DNA of 7,309 bases from an uncultured Ktedonobacteraceae bacterium (GTDB lineage Bacteria > Chloroflexota > Ktedonobacteria > Ktedonobacterales > Ktedonobacteraceae), in assembly GCA_955652655.1 (NCBI GenBank), contig CATPCK010000827.1:1-7309 (forward strand), written 5' to 3'. A program made the translations under genes and the position numbers. Position 1 is the stretch's first letter. Each line of letters starts with the position of its first letter. A model generated the notes under the pieces. That model made no database searches, had not been told where the DNA came from, and saw nothing but the letters and a program-made list of their open reading frames with translations. Positions 1 through 6,147 of the stretch are shown here, in pieces.

Positions 1-71
1 CAGCCTTGTAAGGACAGTGCCAGGAGCACTAGCAAGAAGCATATATGCCATGGAATATATCGTTTCATCAT
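1..71 (-). CDS. N-terminal fragment of a probable lipoprotein (runs off window start)
   Basis: Reading leftward from an ATG-ATG pair (69-71 and 66-68), the frame stays open to the window edge and gives 23 residues plus the first two bases (TG) of the next codon. The peptide has a short basic start (MMKR), an aromatic stretch, a hydrophobic core (CFLLVLLALS) and ends LSLQG followed by TG-. If that codon is TGC or TGT, this is a lipobox (LQG|C) read by prolipoprotein diacylglyceryl transferase and signal peptidase II, so the mature protein would be an extracytoplasmic lipoprotein. An AGGA Shine-Dalgarno core at 77-80 lies 8 nt from the second ATG and 5 nt from the first, so the second (position 68) may be the true start. 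It begins 63 bp after the LCP gene on the same strand, so co-transcription is likely. The mature domain is outside the window and its function cannot be named. If the cut codon is TGG, it would be an ordinary secreted or anchored protein. Confidence 0.62.
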   Translation of the reverse strand, partial: MMKRYIPWHICFLLVLLALSLQG

Positions 72-76
72 TTTTG

Positions 77-80
77 TCCT
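77..80 (-). promoter_or_regulatory. Ribosome binding site of the partial lipoprotein gene
   Basis: The minus strand reads AGGA, then 5 nt to the first ATG and 8 nt to the second. This spacing supports a real translation start here and slightly favours the second ATG. Confidence 0.5.
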
Positions 81-134
81 ATTTCAAAGCGCCAGCACTA
101 TTCTCGAAAGAGCCGCCGCGTATACATTGGTTTT

Positions 135-2075
135 TCATAATTGTAAAGCTGCGGGAGACTCAAACACGACCAATAACAACAGGTCAAGGAGACTGCGGAT
201 ACCAAATGGATCATCAGTGCTTGTTCCATGCAGGCTCATACTGGCCAGTTGGCTTGCTGCCTGCCATGAGTTTGTAGTGGCTGGTACAGCTGGGCCAAAC
301 GGCTGCGTTGTTTGAGCCAGCACAGGTGTATTGGCATTGTTGTTGTTAGCCTGGACATTGCATCTCGCCTTATTGCCAAGTGCGAACATCCTGGCTATAA
401 CCTGCTGAATTGACCCACAGTTAGGATGAAAGATTGCTTCACCTGTATCATGTCCGGTTGACGCAATAGCCGCCACAGAGTAGGTTGGTGGACTCAAGAT
501 GACACGCTGTATCTTGTTTAGATCGATCGTACGGGCAAAATTCATCAATTTTATAATGTCCAGAATTTGCATATCTGTTTTGAGATAGCCGTTCAAATCT
601 TTTGCCAATTCAGGGAGCTTATCGATGATACTTGAATTGACAAGCTTGGTTTTCAAACTGCTCAACACCTGCTGCTGGCGTGCTGAACGGCCAAAATCCC
701 CCACGAGGTCGGCATGGCGCGAACGCACATACTCCAGGGCAGTTGGCCCATCGAGGTGCTGCGGACCTGGCGGCAGGTATAGACGCTTGTAGGCATAGGC
801 ATCTTTACTGTTTACGGTATCATCTGGATAGATATCGTCGGTAATTGGATGGGTCACATCAATATCGGTGCCGCCAGCAGTATCAACTACCTTGATAAAT
901 CCAGTCAGGCCAACCCAGGCGTAATAGTTGATGGGAATACCGAAATCTTGCGAGATGGTCAGGCGGCTCAATCCGACGCCATCATGGTTATTATACTTAT
1001 CACCGTAATAAAATGCCTCATCCAGCTTCATCATACCATAACCAGGCACATTGACAAAAAGGTCGCGCGGAATAGAGAGCATCCCGACGCTTTTCGTCGC
1101 AGGATCAATGGTAACAACGATATCTGTCTGCGCCAGGTAGCCATTTTGAAATTTCTGATCTGTATCACTTCCCAACAAGAGAATATTAATACGTCCACCG
1201 CTCAAGATATCATTGTTATTGCCGCCAGTCACGTTCGGGTTGTCTTCTCCTTTAAGCAAAGGTGCCGTTTGTCCCACAATATTGTTTACGGGCGCGGCAA
1301 AGTTAGCCTCGTAATAGTAGAAGCCGGTGCCGCCCAGGATGATGAAGATGGTGAGAATAGCCACAGCCACGCGTGCCCAGATGGGGAAACGCCGCTTTTT
1401 CTTGCGCCATCCATTTTTCTGGACCCCGCCTTGAGGTCCCTGGACAAATGGCAACGCGCCAACCTGGCCATTGTAATTGTATCCCATTGGCTGCCCTTGC
1501 CATCCTCCCTGCTGCTGACCAGACATAGATACAGAACGTGCAGGTTGGAAGTCGTACTGGCCAAAGGTTCCGGGCATGGGTGATTGAGGATACGCTAACG
1601 GCTGCGAACCCGTGGGGTTGGAAGTAGTAGCGGGCACAGACATTGGGCTATAGGTTGGCACACTTTGCGCGCTAGCAGACATAGTTGAGAAAGGGGCATT
1701 TCCCGATTGACGCGGCGATACCTGCTCCCAGGATAAATTCTGCCAATACGCTGGATTGGTGATTGGTTCTTTGATTGGTCGCTGGACCGCAGGCTGTTTT
1801 AGCGTGTCCTGTTCTACCAGCCAGGTAGGCGAGGTTGGACGTGGGTTCGCGCCATCAATGGGTTGTAACATTTGACTGGTTCTATAGTTGGATAGAAGCC
1901 CTTTGCCGGCAGGTCGCTGTGTTACTGGTGGAAATGGTACTACCTGGGACTGCCCAGGTAGAACATTGGGAGGAATACCCGCACCCATATGCAACCAGCT
2001 GTCAGATGGTGATTGCTGTTCCGGCTGATTTGATTCGCCTTGAGAACTATTAGATGGCCCAATTTGACGGTTCAC
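135..2075 (-). CDS. LytR-CpsA-Psr (LCP) family cell-envelope polymer transferase
   Basis: LCP enzymes move glycopolymers from polyprenyl-pyrophosphate carriers onto peptidoglycan or other envelope acceptors outside the membrane. This 646-residue protein has a Gln/Pro/Ser-rich cytoplasmic tail (1-222), a basic patch WRKKKRRF (223-230), one membrane helix (about 231-253), then the LCP domain (about 295-475). Family motifs are clear: NILLLGSD (D304), QTDIVV (D318), SIPRD (R337, D338), VDTAGGTDID (about 397-406), LPPGPQHLDG (434-443), YVRSRH (R451, R453) and DFGRSARQQ (D460, R463, R466). An Asn-rich stretch (577-582) leads to a tail ending in a short hydrophobic run (629-638). The start is GTG: an in-frame stop lies 9-10 codons upstream with no other start codon between, and the next internal Met is residue 30. 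GCAGGT about 9-10 nt upstream can act as ribosome binding site. The tail is much longer than the family norm, and the Arg usually before the second Asp is Gln316. The family call is secure; the polymer moved is unknown. Confidence 0.93.
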   Translation of the reverse strand: MNRQIGPSNSSQGESNQPEQQSPSDSWLHMGAGIPPNVLPGQSQVVPFPPVTQRPAGKGLLSNYRTSQMLQPIDGANPRPTSPTWLVEQDTLKQPAVQRPIKEPITNPAYWQNLSWEQVSPRQSGNAPFSTMSASAQSVPTYSPMSVPATTSNPTGSQPLAYPQSPMPGTFGQYDFQPARSVSMSGQQQGGWQGQPMGYNYNGQVGALPFVQGPQGGVQKNGWRKKKRRFPIWARVAVAILTIFIILGGTGFYYYEANFAAPVNNIVGQTAPLLKGEDNPNVTGGNNNDILSGGRINILLLGSDTDQKFQNGYLAQTDIVVTIDPATKSVGMLSIPRDLFVNVPGYGMMKLDEAFYYGDKYNNHDGVGLSRLTISQDFGIPINYYAWVGLTGFIKVVDTAGGTDIDVTHPITDDIYPDDTVNSKDAYAYKRLYLPPGPQHLDGPTALEYVRSRHADLVGDFGRSARQQQVLSSLKTKLVNSSIIDKLPELAKDLNGYLKTDMQILDIIKLMNFARTIDLNKIQRVILSPPTYSVAAIASTGHDTGEAIFHPNCGSIQQVIARMFALGNKARCNVQANNNNANTPVLAQTTQPFGPAVPATTNSWQAASQLASMSLHGTSTDDPFGIRSLLDLLLLVVFESPAALQL

Positions 2076-2152
2076 AGTATTTTTACCTGCTTCCTCTAAC
2101 GCTTAGTTTGAGTCAGTCTATTTCTGGCTGTGCTTTTTTTCCGTTGTCCTCC

Positions 2153-2180
2153 CTTGCCCCCTTGCCTCTTGCTTCCTTGC
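2153..2180 (-). repeat. Four short GCAAG direct repeats in the LCP leader
   Basis: CTTGC occurs on the plus strand at 2153, 2161, 2168 and 2176 (spacing 8, 7, 8), which reads as four GCAAG units within a purine-rich run on the minus (transcript) strand, about 80-105 nt before the GTG start. It could be a simple low-complexity tract, a binding site for a repeat-reading protein, or an mRNA stability element. Confidence 0.45.
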
Positions 2181-2292
2181 CATTGTAGCCTGTACCCGAA
2201 CTAGAGCCGTAGGGAATATTTTGTCTCTCTATAAATATCCCTGTCGGCACTAAGATATGGAAAAAGGGATGTTTTTCATTTTGCTTACTTAA

Positions 2293-2322
2293 TTTATAAC
2301 GTACAGTTTATCGAAACTTCAC
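2293..2322 (-). promoter_or_regulatory. Weak candidate promoter for the LCP gene
   Basis: On the minus strand, GTGAAG (2317-2322) and TATAAA (2293-2298) are 18 nt apart. The -10 matches 5 of 6 consensus bases, but the -35 keeps only the TGA core. A small inverted repeat, AGTTT-N4-AAACT (2305-2318), lies in the spacer, where a repressor could bind. Other AT-rich hexamers nearby (for example TTTATAG on the minus strand near 2230) are alternatives. Confidence 0.25.
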
Positions 2323-2509
2323 CACCCGCGCTAACTTATTTGCTTTCTATAGGACATTTAGCCTGTCTGAGTGGCATGGTTATCGATTTTTTTCTTCGAG
2401 CCTGGATTGTATAAAGGAGAGGATGAGTGATCCTATTAGTACTGTGAGGAGTACGATCTCCATTGTGCTAAATGTTTTGCGTTTTTGTTGCATGCTTGTT
2501 TTTTCCTGT

Positions 2510-4075
2510 TTATCTTACCCAGAGTTCTCTGTCTGGTCCATAACGATACTTCAGGTGGAAATGCTGGCTTACCCAGGCGTGAAAACCCGCCACCTGCGGC
2601 AAGTGTAAACGCGCCATAAAGAAAAGGACGGCGTGTACCTGCGGCTGTGATGCTTCACTTTCAAGCTGCTGAAGCGTCACGGAGCCACTGACGACACGAA
2701 CGATCGATGTATCCACCAGTGAGGGTGGCGTTCTGCGATCCGCTACAGCCGCGGTAAACTGCCCGTCAGTTACGACAAGTTCGCCGGCTGTAATAGAGTT
2801 GTGCAGATCACGGGCGACCTGCGTTTGTAGCCCGATATACGCATCGCTGCCATGCCTATCGGCACTCTGATAGTAGGACGAATATTGAGGAAGATCAGTC
2901 ACGATATTGAGCAAGATAAGCAAGGCGCCCAGGACGGGCATGATTTGGGAGAGTTTGAAGTGGGATACAAAGCCGCCGACCGGAAACGTGCGGTTTAAGC
3001 CCATCACGGCCATGGCAATGAGCGCGGGCTGGAGCGCGATAAAGTGTCGATAGAAGAGGGGAACTACCAATTGGAGCATGTAGGTGGAGACAAGGAGCCA
3101 TGCCAGCAGGGGAATAAAACGCCAGTCGTGTCGTAGCAGTGCGTTGAGCGCACCGAAAAGCGCTACGATTACCAGGGGCCAATTCGTCAGAAAATAGCTC
3201 CGTAAGATCTCAATGTTATGGACCTGGTTATTGATCAGTATCGTCCGGGCATCAGTATGAAAGGTGATCACGTCGCGTATCATACTGGAATAGGTGCCGA
3301 AGAGGGGCAGCAAGACGACCAGCATCGTGCCCACACTGGCAATCACAAGGAGTGCCATGGGATAGAGGCTGTTGAGTCTACTGCGCCAGCTTGTGCCTGG
3401 TGCCTTGCGCCAGATCTGCCAGCAGCGTGCCAGCAGCAGCAGGGAGATAGGAACGATACTGGTGATGCTGAGTAACTTGCACAATATTCCCAGGGAGAGG
3501 GCTACACCGGAAAGGGCCGCTAAAGAAAGGCCAACCGCTCCCTCCGGTATCTCCCACCACAGATACGCCGCCCCCACGGCCAGGAATGAAAATGCCACCG
3601 AGGATACTTCCGCTTCGATCTTCTGTGACTGGCTCAAGTAGAGCGGGTCTATGACCAGCAACAGTACAGCAGCGATTGCTCCGAAACGTCCGCTGAGGGA
3701 TTTCCCCATGAGGAAAGCTCCCACTAACCCGAGCAGCGACACGATGGCGATACCAAAACGTGCAGACCAGAGCGTACCACCGAAGAGAACATAAAAGGGA
3801 TAGGTGGAGAACATGAAGAAGGGGGGCTGAGAGTAAAATATTTGCTGGTAGAGGGTGTAGCCTGCGCGCATGGAGAGTAAGGTTTGCCAGTATACTCCCT
3901 CATCGTAGCCATCACGGTCAAAGGGCAGGCCAAGGCCATAGAGGCGCATGCCAAAAGCGATTGCGAAGAGTGCTACCAGCGCTCCCCAGAAGAGTATGGT
4001 TTGCTGCCGAGTAGAGGGCAATAGTCTTGACTTCGCGGCTTTTGCTTTATCATCTGCTATGATACTTGCTGACAT
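2510..4075 (-). CDS. GT-C fold membrane glycosyltransferase (GT39/PMT-like)
   Basis: A 521-residue polytopic protein with about 10-11 hydrophobic segments between residues 26 and 395, then a mostly soluble C-terminal portion (about 396-521). The first extracytoplasmic loop has the acidic cluster FDRDGYDEG (D53, D55, D58, E59), in the place of the catalytic acid motif of GT-C enzymes such as protein mannosyltransferases and ArnT. YSQPPFFMF (81-89) matches the conserved [KQ]PP motif that follows it. IDPLYLSQSQKIEAE (142-156) matches the later loop that carries acidic residues, and YRHF (342-345) precedes another helix. Family members move a sugar from a polyprenyl-phosphate donor to a protein, lipid or glycan on the outer membrane face; donor and acceptor cannot be told here. 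The ATG is fixed by an in-frame stop about 7 codons upstream with no other start between; the ribosome binding site (GTGAG, 9 nt away) is weak. The gene lies 92 bp after the FtsH-like gene, across a long hairpin, so it may be a read-through partner or a separate unit. Confidence 0.85.
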   Translation of the reverse strand: MSASIIADDKAKAAKSRLLPSTRQQTILFWGALVALFAIAFGMRLYGLGLPFDRDGYDEGVYWQTLLSMRAGYTLYQQIFYSQPPFFMFSTYPFYVLFGGTLWSARFGIAIVSLLGLVGAFLMGKSLSGRFGAIAAVLLLVIDPLYLSQSQKIEAEVSSVAFSFLAVGAAYLWWEIPEGAVGLSLAALSGVALSLGILCKLLSITSIVPISLLLLARCWQIWRKAPGTSWRSRLNSLYPMALLVIASVGTMLVVLLPLFGTYSSMIRDVITFHTDARTILINNQVHNIEILRSYFLTNWPLVIVALFGALNALLRHDWRFIPLLAWLLVSTYMLQLVVPLFYRHFIALQPALIAMAVMGLNRTFPVGGFVSHFKLSQIMPVLGALLILLNIVTDLPQYSSYYQSADRHGSDAYIGLQTQVARDLHNSITAGELVVTDGQFTAAVADRRTPPSLVDTSIVRVVSGSVTLQQLESEASQPQVHAVLFFMARLHLPQVAGFHAWVSQHFHLKYRYGPDRELWVR

Positions 4076-4107
4076 ATTACGATTCTCACGACATTACGAG
4101 GGTAATA

Positions 4108-4161
4108 CTCCACTAGAAGGGATGCAGGGCAGCGGTACTGCCTGCATCCCTTCTAGTGGAG
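4108..4161. terminator. Long hairpin (24-bp stem, one bulge) after the FtsH-like gene
   Basis: The left arm (4108-4132) and right arm (4138-4161) are complementary along their full length except for one extra G in the left arm; the loop is CGGTA (4133-4137). On the minus strand the stem begins 6 nt after the protease stop (TAA, 4168-4170) and is followed by TATTACC rather than a U-run. On the plus strand the stem is followed by CTGTTTTTATTTA, a fair U-tract. It therefore looks like an intrinsic terminator for plus-strand (antisense) transcription, and a U-poor terminator, processing site or 3'-end-stabilising hairpin for the protease mRNA. The stem is longer than usual for a terminator, so a dispersed repeat is another possibility. 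Confidence 0.75.
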
Positions 4162-4167
4162 CTGTTT

Positions 4168-6102
4168 TTATTTATCAATAAACGGCGGCGCATCTTCGTT
4201 CGTAAAGATCTGCTCTATACTCGTCACCTCATTCAAAGGGGGCAAGGACGAGGCTGATGGTGTCGAACCGACACGCGGGCCATCCTTCGCAGGGACATTG
4301 CCGTTTCCATTACCCCCAACGAGGGCATGGCCGTTCTTGCCGTTGCCATTACTATGGCCGTTACCTGTGCCCAGTAAAGCCTCGAAGTCGCTCAACACGA
4401 CTTTGGTGACCTGGCGTGCATCGGCCTCGTCGATCAACTGCTTGATTTCTTCCGCCACCAACTCATCACGCTCGATCAATGCTTCAGCGACGGCGATGAG
4501 AGCCTCATTGTGATCCTGGAGAAGTTTCTTCACCGCTTTGTACTGCGACTGCAGCAGTTTCTCCACGCGCTCATCCAGCTTCGTCTGCGGCACCTCGGCA
4601 ACTCTGGCTGAGGCCAGGGTACCATCCATACCCCACAAACCAACATAGGCGAAGGCATTTGTGGTTGCCTGCTGTAGATCGGAACCGACGCCGTTCATGT
4701 TCAAATCGAGGAAGAGTTCTTCCGTCGCACGAGCAGCCAGGGCTACCTGGATGCGCTCCAGGATATCTTCTTTGCTCAACGTTTTGATCGACTCTTTTGG
4801 ACGCGGGAGTGCAAAGGCGGCCGCTCCTTCCAGGTCACTGCGTTGATGGATGGTGACATACGCCGGGAAGTATCGCTCATACAGGTAGTAAGAGGCCACG
4901 GCGTGCCCTGCCTCGTGATAGGCCAGTCGTCGCCGGTCGATCGGTGTCAGTTCGCTAGTCTGGCGAAGGCCAAACTCGTGCACATCCTGTGCCTCAATGA
5001 GGTCTTTGTAGGTGACCTTATCACGACCATCAAAATGTGCAATGATGACTGCTTCGTTGATGACGTGTTTGATGGCTACAGGCGTATAATCCACCAGGCG
5101 CTGAACTAAAGCGTTTAGCGAGATATTGGGGTCGTGCTCAACTTTCTTGAGGTAGTACACGATGACTTCGCCGCGATACTTGTCGGTCGGAGCGGCTACG
5201 TGAATCTTACGGTCAAAGCGGCCCGGTCGCAGCAGTGCCCGGTCAAGTGACTCAGGAATATTGGTCGCTGCAACGGTCAGGACGGGCTCATTCTGCACCC
5301 GGCTATGAGTGAGTCCAATCGTGCGCAAGATCTTCTTAAACCAGCCCGTCTCGATATTAGGCGGGTCCATCTCCATCAAAAGCTGGTTGAGGCCGCCGGT
5401 TCCGGCACCGCCCATCAGGCCCATCATACCGCCGCCCAGGCCCATGCCACCACCACCGCGTGAGGCTCCTATCGCATCGATTTCGTCCATGAAGACGACA
5501 CAGCCACCATATTCACGAGCCAGGCGCCGCGCTTTGCTATATAACCGCCTGATCATCAAGATGTCCATGCCGATAAACATGGCGCGGAAACTGGCGGCGC
5601 TGGCATAGGCGAAAGGAACACCGGCCTCCGTACTCATACACTGGGCAAGGTAACTTTTTCCTGTTCCTGGAGGGCCTGTGAGCAGGAGACCGCGCACAGG
5701 AGAACCGCCCATTTGCTGGAACTCTTTGACGCCGCGCAACAACGCCACAATACGGCGGGCAGCCTCGAGCACTTCTGGATTACCCTTGTAGTCCTCAAAG
5801 GTTACACCTGTCTCACCCGGCATCACCCAGTAGAGCCGTGGGCGTCCCAGGAACCAGAAAATGGCAACGAACTGCATGATACCAAACAGCAGGGCAAAGC
5901 TGATCTGGAAGGCGTAGTATAAGATCGATCCAGGCGACGGCGCGTTCAACTGCGGTACAATAGAGACGAAAGTGTACCAGATGATAATACTGACGACGAC
6001 AAGCCAGAACCAGCGGCGCCTGACAAAGCGTCCAAACTGATCCAAACCCAGATCGATTGATCTATCCAGGCTACTTTTTTTTGCCTTAGTATTTTCTGCC
6101 AT
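4168..6102 (-). CDS. FtsH-like membrane AAA+ zinc metalloprotease (M41 family)
   Basis: An ATP-driven membrane protease that would unfold and degrade membrane and cytoplasmic proteins. The 644 residues hold two membrane helices (about 31-50 and 60-84) joined by a loop of only about 10 residues, then the AAA+ module: TFEDYKG (101-107, like the FtsH FxDVAG motif), Walker A GPPGTGKS (143-150), pore motif MFIG (175-178), Walker B CVVFMDEID (201-209; D206, E207), sensor AATN (278-281) and arginine fingers R292/R295 in RPGRFDR. The peptidase domain has HEAGH (396-400) and a third zinc ligand D475 in GVGSDL, with spacing close to E. coli FtsH, so both activities look intact. Two inserts distinguish it from classical FtsH: a Gly/Met-rich stretch (212-237) and about 20 extra residues at 248-273. 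The C-terminus is an Asn/Gly-rich linker (580-603) plus a short acidic tail. AAGGA (6113-6117) lies 10 nt before the ATG. It follows the 240-residue membrane protein by 45 bp, so it is probably its operon partner. I leave the symbol blank because it is a divergent paralog rather than canonical ftsH. Confidence 0.93.
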   Translation of the reverse strand: MAENTKAKKSSLDRSIDLGLDQFGRFVRRRWFWLVVVSIIIWYTFVSIVPQLNAPSPGSILYYAFQISFALLFGIMQFVAIFWFLGRPRLYWVMPGETGVTFEDYKGNPEVLEAARRIVALLRGVKEFQQMGGSPVRGLLLTGPPGTGKSYLAQCMSTEAGVPFAYASAASFRAMFIGMDILMIRRLYSKARRLAREYGGCVVFMDEIDAIGASRGGGGMGLGGGMMGLMGGAGTGGLNQLLMEMDPPNIETGWFKKILRTIGLTHSRVQNEPVLTVAATNIPESLDRALLRPGRFDRKIHVAAPTDKYRGEVIVYYLKKVEHDPNISLNALVQRLVDYTPVAIKHVINEAVIIAHFDGRDKVTYKDLIEAQDVHEFGLRQTSELTPIDRRRLAYHEAGHAVASYYLYERYFPAYVTIHQRSDLEGAAAFALPRPKESIKTLSKEDILERIQVALAARATEELFLDLNMNGVGSDLQQATTNAFAYVGLWGMDGTLASARVAEVPQTKLDERVEKLLQSQYKAVKKLLQDHNEALIAVAEALIERDELVAEEIKQLIDEADARQVTKVVLSDFEALLGTGNGHSNGNGKNGHALVGGNGNGNVPAKDGPRVGSTPSASSLPPLNEVTSIEQIFTNEDAPPFIDK

Positions 6103-6112
6103 TGTTAGGTAT

Positions 6113-6117
6113 TCCTT
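6113..6117 (-). promoter_or_regulatory. Ribosome binding site of the FtsH-like gene
   Basis: The minus strand reads AAGGA, preceded by an A-run, 10 nt before the ATG at 6100-6102. It lies in the 45-bp gap after the upstream gene, so the protease has its own translation start within the shared transcript. Confidence 0.6.
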
Positions 6118-6147
6118 TTTCTGCTCTTGAGATCAATTTCTTCCACA

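Larger units (their letters stand above)
2076..2509. other. 434-bp gene-free region: probable leader and promoter of the LCP gene
   Basis: No convincing gene on either strand. Read on the minus strand (the direction of both flanking genes), it contains, in order, A-rich sequence after the glycosyltransferase stop, a small inverted repeat GTACT/AGTAC around 2439-2455, an AT-rich stretch with a possible -10 (TATAAA, 2293-2298), and a purine-rich leader with four GCAAG copies (2153-2180) before the LCP start. I see no GC-rich stem followed by a T-run that would end glycosyltransferase transcription. The length and the AT-rich core suggest that the LCP gene has its own promoter and a leader of up to about 200 nt. 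A 61-codon plus-strand frame starting at 2423 is discussed under rejected items. Confidence 0.6.

Noticed and set aside
849..1583. 244-codon plus-strand open frame inside the LCP gene
   Set aside because: It lies entirely antisense to the strongly supported LCP coding sequence, lacks a ribosome site, and its product has no recognisable domain or membrane pattern; it mirrors codon bias of the real gene.
2433..2455. Small inverted repeats (GGAT/ATCC and GTACT/AGTAC) as a terminator for the glycosyltransferase gene
   Set aside because: Stems are only 4-5 bp, and no T-run follows on the minus strand at a useful distance.
2423..2608. 61-codon plus-strand frame with GGAG just before its ATG and a TATAAA nearby
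   Set aside because: The GGAG-to-ATG gap is only 3 nt, no good -35 is present, and the last third is antisense to the glycosyltransferase C-terminus. The hydrophobic stretch (CCMLVFSCLS) is suggestive of a tiny membrane protein but not enough to call it.
5309..5608. 99-codon plus-strand frame rich in Pro and Arg
   Set aside because: It is the reverse complement of the Gly/Met-rich insert and Walker B region of the protease, which explains its Pro-rich composition.
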